Source: JAAZMI01 sp050948785 (GTDB taxonomy: Bacteria; Bacillota; Dethiobacteria; DTU022; UBA8154). Taken from it: 64,000 nucleotides of DNA. The stretch is from the NCBI GenBank assembly GCA_050948785.1, contig JBMNEM010000005.1, positions 194,725-258,724 of the forward strand, given 5' to 3'. The position numbers and the translations under genes were made by a program. Under the pieces are notes generated by a model, which was not told where the DNA came from, searched no databases, and saw only the letters and a program-made list of their open reading frames with translations. This document shows, in pieces, positions 1 through 8,231 of the stretch; the stretch's first letter is position 1; the number at the start of each line of letters is the position of its first letter.

Positions 1-82
1 CAAATGTAATTCCTTCCTTGATAAATCGATCTTCCAAAAAACCTGCACCCCCAAGTAGTAAAATACCGTCGAATTTTACTGA
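1..82 (-). other. Open frame running off the left edge (possible partial gene)
   Basis: On the minus strand an open frame enters from about position 82 and continues past the left edge. It reads as protein-like sequence with the stretch GILLLGGAGFLEDRFIKEG, but no ATG/GTG/TTG opens this frame. A second frame has an ATG at 86. I do not recognise the family. It may be the start of a gene lying mainly outside the window or a fragment. Confidence 0.25.
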
Positions 83-167
83 TCATAGCAGATAAAAACA
101 CCCTATGTCAACGTATCCGCTGTGTTTTTTCATAATAACGCCAGCAAAATAAACTTCGAACTTTGGG

Positions 168-660
168 GCCAGCCGCGGGGACGGACCTCGTGGTTGGAAA
201 GCGCAAAACAGGCACCAACCGCGGGGACGGACCTCGTGGTTGGGAGAGCAGAACAGGCACCAGCCGCGGGGACGGACCTCGTGGTTGGGGAGAGCAGAAC
301 AGGCACCAGCCGCGGGGACGGACCTCGTGGTTGGGGAGAGCAGAACAGGCACCAGCCGCGGGGACGGACCTCGTGGTTGGGGAGAGCAGAACAGGCACCA
401 GCCGCGGGGACGGACCTCGTGGTTGGGGAGAGCAGAACAGGCACCAGCCGCGGGGACGGACCTCGTGGTTGGGGAGAGCAGAACAGGCACCAGCCGCGGG
501 GACGGACCTCGTGGTTGGGGAGAGCAGAACAGGCACCAGCCGCGGGGACGGACCTCGTGGTTGGGGAGAGCAGAACAGGCACCAGCCGCGGGCGACCGGC
601 CACCTCGTGGTTGGGGAGAGCAGAACAGGCACCAGCCGCGGGGACGGACCTCGTGGTTGG
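168..660 (+). repeat. Tandem array of 11 REP-like hairpin repeats, 46-bp period
   Basis: Eleven copies begin at 168, 214, 259, 305, 351, 397, 443, 489, 535, 581 and 631. Each has a ~30-bp imperfect palindrome (CCAGCCGCGGGG, loop ACGGA, CCTCGTGGTTGG) followed by a nearly constant 16-bp linker, ggagagcagaacaggc. The period is 46 bp, with one 45-bp and one 50-bp exception. The copy at 581 has a 4-bp insertion in the palindrome. Long open frames across it on both strands are products of the repetition and are not genes. Confidence 0.9.
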
Positions 661-793
661 AGGCTGGCCCCTAACTGGGCCCAGTAGAATGTGTCAATGA
701 GCGCGTAATCCAGCAAAGAACAGCGACGTGACAGCCGGGTCCTGGAGCGGGCCGCCATGAAAAACGCCACAAAGGTTTGCCAAACGGCTTTGG

Positions 794-1339
794 TTACTTT
801 TCGCGCGGCATGCAGATTATTTCTTTGACTACGGTCTTAAAAAAATCGTTGGAGTGGGCGGGAACAATCACACAGGCAGCATCGCCCCCCCTGGCACTGC
901 CGGCAACGGAGATGATTTCCTCCCCATAGGGGATGAGCCCGGCATCCAGGGCCATGGAGGCAATTTCAATGCAGACTTTTACCCCCTGCCCGAACATACG
1001 CAGCGCAGAGGCGATAATCTCGGCAGGGTACACCCCGCCAAACTGCAGCCGGAGAGCCCTGTCCACCCCGGCCAGGAGGTGCGTCGTGGTCAGAACCTGC
1101 GCACCTTTTTCCTGCAGCTCCTGCCTTTTTTCCAGTGTCATTTCATTTTCGCCGGGAGCGGCAAAACCAACATGATGCGTAACGCAGACCACCTGGACAC
1201 CCTGATCCAGAAATTTTCCCGCTGTTTCCCCGCTGTTGGAAGCAACAACAAGATGTTTGATGCCCAATTCCCGGGCGCGATCCAGCGCCGCTTTGACGGT
1301 GGAAGCCGTATTCTGCGGTCCCTTTTTTTCCCAGAGCAA
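794..1339 (-). CDS. Stand-alone pyruvate kinase C-terminal (alpha/beta) domain protein
   Basis: This 181-residue protein resembles the C-terminal regulatory domain of pyruvate kinase found on its own in Clostridia and archaea. The signature region ASNSGETA (residues 33-40) corresponds to the phosphate-binding loop of that domain, and a late glycine-rich SARGGDAA segment matches the family. There is no catalytic TIM barrel, so it cannot be a pyruvate kinase; its role is unknown and could be ligand sensing. The start is TTG at 1339, chosen because GGAGGG lies 6 bases upstream and no ATG fits. The 661-793 stretch downstream holds no gene that I can see. Confidence 0.75.
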   Translation of the reverse strand: MLWEKKGPQNTASTVKAALDRARELGIKHLVVASNSGETAGKFLDQGVQVVCVTHHVGFAAPGENEMTLEKRQELQEKGAQVLTTTHLLAGVDRALRLQFGGVYPAEIIASALRMFGQGVKVCIEIASMALDAGLIPYGEEIISVAGSARGGDAACVIVPAHSNDFFKTVVKEIICMPREK

Positions 1340-1402
1340 TAAAATCCCTCCTTCCTTTCCGGTGTGATACTTATTTTACTACAAAAACCCACTTGTTCCA
1401 AG

Positions 1403-2248
1403 TTATTCAGCTGCAGTTGCCGGATCGTGGCTGTTAATACGGGAAAAGCCCCAGCCGTTCCATTTCCACAGAGTCACTTCCCTTTTTCCAGGGTCAGTGT
1501 AACTGCCCTCGATAACCACCAGTTCGTTTTCGCCATCGCCGTCAAGGTCGAGCAGGGCAGCCCAGTAGTTGGGACAATCGAGGTTGGAAGACTGCCATAC
1601 CGGTTTGCAATGCCCTTCTGCCAGCTTGAAAATGAAGAGGTGGTTTTTAACGCTGTAATCTTCCTCTTCCACCCAAAAGGGCCTGTGGGGACCAAAGCTT
1701 CCCTCTTTCCAGACTAAAAGGTTCAACTCCGGGAGGCCATCGTTGTTAGCATCACCCAAAAAGAAATAATCCACCCACCAATCCTCCGGTGACTGCCAGA
1801 TCAGGCGGGAACCGGCATACACCGTTATAATCCCGTCCCGCAAAGTATATTTTTCCGGAATGCCGTCCCCGTCCAGGTCGCATCTCCGGCTCTGCACCAG
1901 CCTGTATTCCAATAAGGGCTCCGGGTTTAGCAATCCCGCCAGGCTACCGCGAGCGGTGTCCCAGCTTTGTCCAAACCATTGCATTTTAAGGAAAGAATAG
2001 TCCGGCTCACCGTGCCCGTCAATTTTTGGGGCCAAGTTCCGGGGGAGCACGATCTCCTCCAACACCGCCGGGCAGAAAGACTCCTGCTTTTCCGGCAGCT
2101 TCAGACGGGCCTCCCTGAAAACCGCAAAATCATGAAAAACTCCGCTGTCGCTGTGCTGCTGCAGGCCGGGCAGCACAGCGACACAGCTCAGAAACCCCGC
2201 CAACCCCGCCACCAGCAAAAAGACCAGCACCAGCCGAGGGAATTTCAC
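1403..2248 (-). CDS. Membrane-anchored or secreted FG-GAP/VCBS-like protein
   Basis: The protein has a hydrophobic N-terminal segment followed by three aspartate-rich loops: DLDGDG at about 124-129, DANNDG at 166-171 and DLDGDG at 234-239. These are typical of calcium-binding FG-GAP/VCBS beta-propeller or EF-hand-like repeats in exported proteins. I prefer the GTG start at 2248: it overlaps the TGA stop of the upstream DUF3160 gene as GTGA, which suggests translational coupling. A longer frame to 2317 would overlap that gene by 73 bases. The residues before Cys in FLSC make a poor lipobox, so it is either a signal peptide or an anchor. The function is unknown; it is probably extracytoplasmic and co-expressed with the DUF3160 lipoprotein. 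Confidence 0.65.
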   Translation of the reverse strand: MKFPRLVLVFLLVAGLAGFLSCVAVLPGLQQHSDSGVFHDFAVFREARLKLPEKQESFCPAVLEEIVLPRNLAPKIDGHGEPDYSFLKMQWFGQSWDTARGSLAGLLNPEPLLEYRLVQSRRCDLDGDGIPEKYTLRDGIITVYAGSRLIWQSPEDWWVDYFFLGDANNDGLPELNLLVWKEGSFGPHRPFWVEEEDYSVKNHLFIFKLAEGHCKPVWQSSNLDCPNYWAALLDLDGDGENELVVIEGSYTDPGKREVTLWKWNGWGFSRINSHDPATAAE

Positions 2249-4392
2249 GGGGCAATAAAGGTTTCCGTCCACCGGGCCAGGGGCGGCACCTGATTGGAAT
2301 CCAGCATCCCGTGCCATTTTTTATCCGTCAAGCGGTCCTCAAGGGGCCAGGGAAACTCATAGTGGGAATAGACGCCGCCGCGGGCGATTCTCAGGCTGCC
2401 GTCAACAGGCACCACGGCATAGATCTCAAAGATGTGCCCCGTGGCCTCTTCCAACACCTGACCGTTGGGATCCGTAGCCACATCGGCCACCAGGGCGGCC
2501 GGGTTTTCGAAGATCGCGGAGCGGTGTTCCACCCCTTTATCCCGCAGCGCCTCCATCCATAGATGCTCCAACTGCCCGCCGTAGGAGCGAATCAGGTCGT
2601 ATTCGTCCTCGCTAAGCGGGAGATTGGTAAGCTCCTTTTCGGAAATGGTCTTTAAAGAGAGGGCAAGCTGCTCCAGCCGCGCCAGGCTCTCCCCGTCTTT
2701 ATCGCTCAAAAGATCCCGGGACGCAAGCCCCTCCCGTGTCATCTTCACCAGTGCCGCCAGACGGGCATAAAGATGTGGATTCGGCTCCACATACCCGCGA
2801 TCATCCACTTCTTCCCCGCCGCCGCCCATTTCCGCGTAACTCTGTTTGGCATAAAGGATGGTATCGTGCTTGAGCTCGGTCCAACTGCCCAAAAAGGTGT
2901 TCAGGTCTTTCCTGGCCCAGGCCTGGCCGCGCATAAAGGAGGGAAACCCCTCCCCTTTCTCCCCGAGCAGAGAATCAAGGCTGTAAAGCCAGCCCCAGTA
3001 CAGGTTCTGGACCCAGGTTTCTTGATCCAGGCCGGCGATAAATTCCCGCAGTTTGCTCATATTATCGGTATAGCCCGCATAATCCGTTTCCCCCGCCGCC
3101 TCCAGTATGGCATAAGCCTCCTCGGAACCCATGGCTGCGGGGATGTCCAGAGCCTTGGGCAGCATTCTCCTTTCATCCCGGCTGTTTTCTTTCACTTCGC
3201 GGTAAACCAATCGCTGAAAAACAGCGGCATCCAGAGTAAAGCGCTGCCCCATAAAGCGAAAGCCCTTAATTTCCCTCTCGCGGTCGGGCTGTATTTCTTC
3301 TTCAAAGATGGGAACGGAGTTTATGGCCGGGGGCTCCAACTTTGCTGCCGCCTCCCTGAAGGCCTCCCATTTCTCCCCGCCGGAAACCACCTCCGTAAGC
3401 CCCAACTCAGCACCATAGATTTTATCCAGCAGTTCTCGGTACTGCAAAGAAGACAGATCATCGCTCCTACCCACAAAGAAACAGGTGGGCTGATATATTC
3501 TATCCCATCTGCACCCGTTGTCACCTTCAGCAAGGGCCAGCGTCATTAAAACAGCGGATTTGGTTTCGTCCTCGCTTTTCAACCGGAAGGTCATGCGCCC
3601 GTACCACATCATGGCCTTGAAATATGATTGCAGCAGTTCGTCTTGATCGTAGTGGCCCCGGGGAATATACTGGGTGTAATCTTCCTGCAGTGCCTCCGGA
3701 TCCTTCAGGTTCTGCCCCATATTCATGAGGGGGGAATCCTGGATCGCGGCGCGACCCTCGATCAGCTTGAGCTCTTCTGCCACCACCTTCTTTACCGGCT
3801 TGGGGATAGGCATCTTCGGGTCCAACAGCCTCCCTGCCACGGCAAAAAACCCCATGTTCCTTTTGGCAGCATTCTCCCAGCTGCTGCCCCTGAGCGCGGC
3901 ATACTGCCTTTCGGACTCGGAGAGCATAGCCGCCGTAAGCTCCTTTAACTCCGGCGCCAGTTTTTCCTTTTCCGTCACCCGCAACAAATGGCTGAAGAAC
4001 AAGTGGTAGTTGTGCAGCATGGAGTCCGTCGTGATCAAGCTGGGCACCGGCTGATAACGGTTAATTTCATAGAGCCAGAAAAACTCCCGGAAATGTTGGC
4101 CTGGCACCACCACAAAGCCATTTTCCACCAACAACCGCTCCGCCTCCGGGGAGAAGCTGAACATCTCCCTGTTGGTTATGTTGCCCAGCCCGGGCTCTAC
4201 CTCATAGGGCTTTACCGCCGGCATAAAATTCACCGGCTCCTCTTGATAAGCAGCAAATTCCAGAGCCAGATCCAACGGTGGGGTAACCTTACCTTTGATC
4301 GGATCTTTGGAGCTCCCGCCACAACCCGCCACAGCAGTGAACAAAAATACTAGACAGATCGCCCATATACAGAATTTTTCTTTTCTTTGCAC
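2245..4392 (-). CDS. DUF3160 family lipoprotein
   Basis: This 715-residue exported protein starts with a lipoprotein signal: a short basic N-terminus, a hydrophobic core and the lipobox AVAGC with Cys24 as the predicted lipidation site. The body matches the DUF3160 family, including the stretch around TTDSMLHNYHLFFSHL and the C-terminal region VVPVDGSLRIARGGVYSHYE. Family members are large surface lipoproteins of clostridia and archaea without an established biochemical role. It forms a two-gene unit with the FG-GAP-like gene downstream. Confidence 0.8.
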   Translation of the reverse strand: MQRKEKFCIWAICLVFLFTAVAGCGGSSKDPIKGKVTPPLDLALEFAAYQEEPVNFMPAVKPYEVEPGLGNITNREMFSFSPEAERLLVENGFVVVPGQHFREFFWLYEINRYQPVPSLITTDSMLHNYHLFFSHLLRVTEKEKLAPELKELTAAMLSESERQYAALRGSSWENAAKRNMGFFAVAGRLLDPKMPIPKPVKKVVAEELKLIEGRAAIQDSPLMNMGQNLKDPEALQEDYTQYIPRGHYDQDELLQSYFKAMMWYGRMTFRLKSEDETKSAVLMTLALAEGDNGCRWDRIYQPTCFFVGRSDDLSSLQYRELLDKIYGAELGLTEVVSGGEKWEAFREAAAKLEPPAINSVPIFEEEIQPDREREIKGFRFMGQRFTLDAAVFQRLVYREVKENSRDERRMLPKALDIPAAMGSEEAYAILEAAGETDYAGYTDNMSKLREFIAGLDQETWVQNLYWGWLYSLDSLLGEKGEGFPSFMRGQAWARKDLNTFLGSWTELKHDTILYAKQSYAEMGGGGEEVDDRGYVEPNPHLYARLAALVKMTREGLASRDLLSDKDGESLARLEQLALSLKTISEKELTNLPLSEDEYDLIRSYGGQLEHLWMEALRDKGVEHRSAIFENPAALVADVATDPNGQVLEEATGHIFEIYAVVPVDGSLRIARGGVYSHYEFPWPLEDRLTDKKWHGMLDSNQVPPLARWTETFIAP

Positions 4393-4479
4393 CGGAAATA
4401 TTCCCCCTTTAAGAGTCTTGGCTTGGGTGCACCGCCTTTAATTGATCAGACGCCAGCAACCATCATTTGGTTCCCGGCA

Positions 4480-4543
4480 CCAACCGCGGGGACGGGCCTC
4501 GTGGTTGGGCACCGCCAGCCGCGGGGACGGACCTCGTTGTTGG
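4480..4543 (+). repeat. Two REP-like hairpins upstream of the DUF3160 gene
   Basis: Two copies at 4480-4508 and 4515-4543 have the same orientation as those in the 168-660 array. The second has a degraded right arm (GTTGTTGG). They lie between the DUF3160 gene start and the 3' end of the transposase gene. The rest of 4393-4606 holds nothing else I can identify. Confidence 0.85.
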
Positions 4544-4606
4544 GGGCTGGCTTGTAGCTGGAGCGCTGCTGGAAAACTCCATAGAACCCATAGTATTGGG
4601 CAGCCC

Positions 4607-5386
4607 CTAAACAGAAGTAGTCTTTTTGATTAATTTATTTATGGCCCACCTGCCAATTCCTGTTATTCTACTAATCTGCCGTAAGGATAAACCTTCCGCC
4701 GTGAGCCGTTTCAAATATTTACTTTGTTTTTCTTTGTTTAGATTCTGCAGTTCTTTACAGTGTTTTATCTGGCAAATACCTTTGATTAATTCTATGGCTT
4801 CCTCATCATTTAATTTCCTCTTTTCATCAATATCCAGAAATGGGTTTTCTTCTTCAAGAGCATGAAACGCCTTAAATTGCTCCAAAGCTTTTTCTTTGTC
4901 TTTATGGAAAATTTCTAACGCCAAATCTGTTTCGACAAACCTGCAGCGGCCAATATATTCCCTATAACTGCTCCATGGATAGTCAGCCATTTCATTACTC
5001 AACCCGGCTTTGACCGGATTTTTATGAATGTAGCGAAGAACAGCTAAAAAGTAACGGTCATCTTCTACAACCTCACTTTTATAGCGACCCTGAAAGAGGT
5101 GACCACACCGTTCATATTTCTGATTATACCAATAAACATAGCTGGCTCCGATGCGCTGCATGACAATACTCAAATCTTCCTTTTCTTCCTTGATTAATAA
5201 ATGAACATGGTTGCCCATCAAACAATAAGCATATAGCTTGAACCCACTTTTTTCTTGACACGCTCCCAATGTCTGCATAAATTTTCCAGCATCTTCTTTA
5301 TCTTCAAAAATAGTTTGCCTGTTTATCCCCCGTAAAAGCACATGATAAATGCCTGTCCCGCTTTTTTCCCTTACTGTTCTCGACAT
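4607..5386 (-). CDS. RAYT-type (REP-associated) Y1 transposase
   Basis: This 259-residue protein belongs to the Y1 (HUH) single-strand nuclease superfamily of the REP-associated tyrosine transposase type. The HUH motif is H60-V-H62 within MGNHVHLL. The segments GHLFQGRYKSEVV and RYIHKNPVKAGL are the usual family signatures that follow it. The C-terminal 50 residues form a predicted helix-turn-helix (LSLRQISRITGIGRWAINK), often seen in clostridial members. These enzymes cut and join single-stranded DNA at REP hairpins and are usually single-copy, domesticated genes rather than mobile ISs. REP-like repeats of the local family flank it on both sides (4480-4543 and 5433-5460), which supports this as the cognate nuclease. 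Confidence 0.85.
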   Translation of the reverse strand: MSRTVREKSGTGIYHVLLRGINRQTIFEDKEDAGKFMQTLGACQEKSGFKLYAYCLMGNHVHLLIKEEKEDLSIVMQRIGASYVYWYNQKYERCGHLFQGRYKSEVVEDDRYFLAVLRYIHKNPVKAGLSNEMADYPWSSYREYIGRCRFVETDLALEIFHKDKEKALEQFKAFHALEEENPFLDIDEKRKLNDEEAIELIKGICQIKHCKELQNLNKEKQSKYLKRLTAEGLSLRQISRITGIGRWAINKLIKKTTSV

Positions 5387-5432
5387 AATTTTCCACCCCC
5401 GTCTGATTATACTATATTAGGGAGTGTTTTCA

Positions 5433-5460
5433 CCAGCCACGGGGACAGTCCCCGCGGTTG
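5433..5460 (+). repeat. REP-like hairpin upstream of the RAYT gene
   Basis: A near-perfect palindrome, CCAGCCACGGGG / CCCCGCGGTTG, about 45 bases 5' of the transposase start. It is followed directly by a run of CACCTG units and then by duplicated segment A. Confidence 0.8.
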
Positions 5461-5470
5461 CACCTGCACC

Positions 5471-5644
5471 TGCACCTGAACACCTGAGAAATCAACTTAT
5501 TCCAAATCTATTTCCGGTATTTACGGGAAAAAACCCTGACGTTCCATTTGTACAGGAGTTGGAGAAATAGCAACATTAAACAACAGAAGCATTGACAGGT
5601 CAAAATTCGCCAATGCTTCCTTTTTATTAACCAAACCACCTGGC
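5471..5644 (+). repeat. Duplicated segment A, copy 1
   Basis: This ~170-bp non-coding segment is nearly the same as 6750-6914. It shares the openings tgcacctgaacacctga and the ending cctggcc, with only scattered substitutions and small indels. It contains a plus-strand hairpin, AGCATTG...CAATGCT followed by a T-rich tract (about 5588-5630), that could act as a terminator. REP-like hairpins bound it at both ends. No gene is visible. Confidence 0.8.
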
Positions 5645-5685
5645 CAACCACAAGGACCGTCCCCGCGGTTGGTGCCCGCGGTTGG
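5644..5685 (+). repeat. REP-like hairpin plus half-repeat
   Basis: A full copy in the reverse orientation (CCAACCACAAGG...CCGCGGTTGG, 5644-5672) is followed by an extra right arm ending at 5685. It abuts the 3' end of the vapC-like gene. Confidence 0.85.
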
Positions 5686-5687
5686 CC

Positions 5688-6125
5688 TTAGTTAATGTTG
5701 TAAAACTCTATACCCAAATCCTTATTGTCCCATTGATTATCAGCACCTACCATGGCACAACCTGAAACTTTAGCCGAAGAAATTATTAACGCATCCGGCA
5801 TTTTTAAGCCTGTTTTACTCCTTATTTTAGCTGCTTCCATAGCTATGGTTTTATCTATGTCAACCAAAGAGAGGTTAGGAAAAGTATTCAAAAACCTTGT
5901 TATCCTATCAATCAGCAGGTTATTGCGGAGTTTCATCGGTTTAACCAGAATCTCTGCTGCCGTAACAACCGATATAAATCCCTTTGCTTTTCCTTTTTCA
6001 ACAATAGAGAATACGTCTTTGGAAATGTTCCCAAATATTTCATTTCCTTCTAAAAAATAAATAACTATATTTGTATCTATCATAACTTTTTTCTTTTTTA
6101 TTAGTTCTTCAATAATAGACCTCAA
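5688..6125 (-). CDS. vapC: PIN-domain ribonuclease toxin, VapC-like
   Basis: This 145-residue protein has the four acidic residues of the PIN nuclease fold: D17 in MIDTNIVIYFLEG, E58 in TAAEIL, D111 in MPDALI and D129 in GADNQW. PIN toxins of VapBC modules cleave RNA, often tRNA or rRNA, using Mg2+ bound by these residues. The gene follows an AbrB-type antitoxin gene with a 4-base ATGA overlap, so they form a classical toxin-antitoxin pair. The module is bounded by REP-like repeats on both sides. The RNA target cannot be told from sequence. Confidence 0.85.
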   Translation of the reverse strand: MRSIIEELIKKKKVMIDTNIVIYFLEGNEIFGNISKDVFSIVEKGKAKGFISVVTAAEILVKPMKLRNNLLIDRITRFLNTFPNLSLVDIDKTIAMEAAKIRSKTGLKMPDALIISSAKVSGCAMVGADNQWDNKDLGIEFYNIN

Positions 6126-6361
6126 TCCCAGGATCCCCTCTCATCCTGGACATAGGCATCAATTTCCTCAACAGTTTTGCCGTATGTCCCTTTAGCCATA
6201 CCGTAATAATGCTCCACATAGTTTTCCGGTTCGGGAGTGATGATAATCTTGCCATCTGCTATCTCCATAATTAGTCTACTTCCTTTTTTTACATTTAGTT
6301 TGCGGCAGATTTCTATAGGTATGGTAACTTGGTTTTTACTAGACACCTTTACGCTATGCAT
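6122..6361 (-). CDS. vapB: AbrB/MazE-type antitoxin, VapB-like
   Basis: This 79-residue protein starts with a SpoVT/AbrB swapped-hairpin DNA-binding domain (residues ~1-45; VSSKNQVTIPIEICRKL). A C-terminal tail rich in acidic residues would bind and neutralise the toxin. It is the first gene of the VapBC pair and should autoregulate the operon. The start is the ATG at 6361; a purine-rich GAAGGGA lies just upstream. Confidence 0.85.
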   Translation of the reverse strand: MHSVKVSSKNQVTIPIEICRKLNVKKGSRLIMEIADGKIIITPEPENYVEHYYGMAKGTYGKTVEEIDAYVQDERGSWD

Positions 6362-6495
6362 CCCTTCCTTACCTCCCTTGAATATTCCTTACATTTATAT
6401 TATAGGCTTATATTGATGATTTATCAATGAATAAACGGAAACAGTGTGCCAATATTTCGCGGGCAAACTTCCTCTTTCCGGAAAAATTTCTATAG

Positions 6496-6524
6496 CCAGC
6501 GGCGGGGACCGTCCCCGCGGTTGG
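6496..6524 (+). repeat. REP-like hairpin 5' of the VapBC module
   Basis: A nearly perfect palindrome (CCAGCGGCGGGG / CCCCGCGGTTGG) about 135 bp upstream of the antitoxin start. It closes the REP-bounded interval 5644-6524 that carries vapBC. Confidence 0.85.
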
Positions 6525-6530
6525 TACACC

Positions 6531-6710
6531 GCCCAAGCAGCAGGCGCCCCCAACTGCCGGTGAATACGTCAATGGACGCGCCCACCCTTTTTTTTGTAGC
6601 CAGTGGGTGTATTACCTTTTTCCCCCGGTAGAATAGTTTTTTCCAACAAACCAACACCCTTTTTTCTGTTGCCTTGCGTATGTTACCTTGCTTTAATAAA
6701 CATCTGCGTG
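6531..6710 (+). repeat. Duplicated segment B, copy 1
   Basis: This ~180-bp segment closely matches 7006-7185, from gcccaagcagcaggcg to ataaacatctgcgtg. Its right end is a copy of the last codons and stop of the CAP-domain gene, so it is derived from that gene's 3' end. No gene is encoded here. Confidence 0.8.
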
Positions 6711-6712
6711 AA

Positions 6713-6752
6713 CAGCCACAAGGACCGTCCCCGCGGTTGGCCCCGCGGCTGC
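6713..6752 (+). repeat. REP-like hairpin plus half-repeat
   Basis: A full reverse-orientation copy ends at 6740 and is followed by an extra right arm (CCCCGCGGCTG). It separates segment B copy 1 from segment A copy 2. Confidence 0.8.
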
Positions 6753-6914
6753 ACCTGAACACCTGAAAAATCAACTTATTCCAAGTCTATTTACGGGAAA
6801 AAACCCAGACGTTCCATTTACACAGGAGTTGGAGAAATAGCAACATTAAACAACAGAAGCATTGACAGGTCAAAACCCGCCAATGCTCCCTTTTTATTAA
6901 CCAACAACCTGGCC
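6750..6914 (+). repeat. Duplicated segment A, copy 2
   Basis: The second copy of the segment at 5471-5644, with the same potential plus-strand hairpin and T-tract. Here it is followed by a REP cluster and then by segment B, with no toxin-antitoxin genes between. Confidence 0.8.
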
Positions 6915-7008
6915 GGCCACGGGGGCTGGGGACCGTCCCCGCGGCTGGCACTGAAACCAGCCACAAGCACCGGCCACAAGGTACATCCCCGCGGTTGCCG
7001 CGGTTGGC
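6915..7008 (+). repeat. Cluster of degenerate REP-like repeats
   Basis: Several partly overlapping arms occur here: GGCCACGGGGG...CCCCGCGGCTGG, CCAGCCACAAG, and GGCCACAAGG...CCCCGCGGTTG with a further CGCGGTTGG. This cluster occupies the position that vapBC occupies between copies A and B on the left. Confidence 0.75.
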
Positions 7009-7185
7009 CAAGCAGCAGGTGCCACCAAATGCCGGTGAATACGTCAATGGACGCGCCCACCCTTTTTTTGTGGCCAGTGGGTGTGTTACCTTTTTCCCCC
7101 GGTAGAATAGTTTTTTCCAACAAACCGACACCCTTTTTTCTGTTGCCGGCGCGTGTGTTACCTTGCTTTAATAAACATCTGCGTG
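7006..7185 (+). repeat. Duplicated segment B, copy 2 (includes the 3' end of the CAP gene)
   Basis: This is the likely source copy of 6531-6710, because its right end lies inside the intact CAP-domain gene (last codons at 7158-7185). Confidence 0.8.
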
Positions 7186-7952
7186 TACATTTTTCCGTAG
7201 GGGCCGCCGTCAACAATCCCGATGCCTACATGGGTAAAATTGGGGTTGAGAATATTGGCACGATGTCCCGGACTGTTCATCAATGCCGTGTGTGCCCGGG
7301 CAACGGTTGGGGCGCCGGCCAGGTTTTCCCCGGCATAAGAGTAGGCAATGCCCGCTTTCTGCATCATCTCAAAAGGCGAACCATAGGTAGGCGATTGATG
7401 CGCGAAATAATTCAGCGCGATCATGTCCTTACTTTTCAGGCGTGCCAGTTCGACCAGCCCGGTATGGATTTTCAGCTCGTTCAAACCCGCCTGCAGGCGT
7501 TCCTGGTTGACCAGTTGGAACAGCTGCTGCTCATCTGCCGTCAGCCTGGTTTCTCCCGGCTGTGGCGCCGGCTCGGGCGCCGGTTCCGGTTCGGGAAGCT
7601 GTGGCTCGGGTTCGGGCTCCGGTACAACCGGCGGCTGCTGCGGATCCGGCACCGGCTGCGGCTCGGGCTCAGGAGCCGGCTGCGGGTCAGGAACCGGAGT
7701 GGTCGGCTGCAGATTAAACCGGTAATAGAAAACAATCTTTTTACCGGCCGTACCATCCTGCCAGGGAATTTGGAACTTGTAAACAGGCTGGGTCTCCCCC
7801 GCATTCCACACATAGCGCCCGGGAACCTCCTGGCCATTATATTTGATGGTCCAGTTTACAGTCGTGCTGGCTGCAGCCGAGGAAACGAGGGCAAACATAA
7901 ATAAAAAAACAAGGGTTACCGTAAAAATTACACGTTTCTTGCTGGTAAGCAT
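7158..7952 (-). CDS. Secreted CAP/SCP-domain protein, YkwD-like
   Basis: The 264-residue product has an N-terminal signal peptide (basic start, hydrophobic core, SAAAS near residue 30). A short domain follows, then a proline/glutamate-rich linker of PEP/PDPQ units (about 84-128) and a C-terminal CAP domain (about 133-264). CAP signatures are LVNQERLQAGL, GENLAGAP and SPGHRANILNPNFTHVGIG. Bacterial members are exported and often appear with spore or cell-wall functions, but their biochemistry is unsettled. The start is ATG at 7952 with GGAGAG about 10 bases upstream. Its 3' end was duplicated downstream. Confidence 0.85.
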   Translation of the reverse strand: MLTSKKRVIFTVTLVFLFMFALVSSAAASTTVNWTIKYNGQEVPGRYVWNAGETQPVYKFQIPWQDGTAGKKIVFYYRFNLQPTTPVPDPQPAPEPEPQPVPDPQQPPVVPEPEPEPQLPEPEPAPEPAPQPGETRLTADEQQLFQLVNQERLQAGLNELKIHTGLVELARLKSKDMIALNYFAHQSPTYGSPFEMMQKAGIAYSYAGENLAGAPTVARAHTALMNSPGHRANILNPNFTHVGIGIVDGGPYGKMYTQMFIKAR

Positions 7953-8231
7953 CGTCTTTAAACTCTCCTTTCATCATCTGAAATAACGGCAGCACACGCT
8001 GACAACAACAACCTCATTATAACTTTTCTGCCATTGTTTACTCAAACTACCTATAAACGCCTGTCCTTCCTTTTTATGCCCTCCCTTAAAAGGTAACCCA
8101 AACAAAAACTGCTACTGCTTTTTTTGAAAGTAATGTTAAAATTTGCTTGTAGGTAGCATAATTTGCCAAATTACGTCTTGCTCCCAAGTCAAACTAAACC
8201 TGGATATGGACACACGAACACAACAAACACA

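Noticed and set aside
168..660. CRISPR array
   Set aside because: The period is regular, but the linker is the same in almost every copy rather than unique, the palindrome is long and GC-rich, and no cas gene is present.
83..770. Long open frames on both strands with WCLF/SPRL or GTDLVVG repeats
   Set aside because: They are made by the 46-bp hairpin repeat, where most frames stay open; no ribosome site or domain supports them. The same holds at 15388-15849 and for small frames at 22035-22340.
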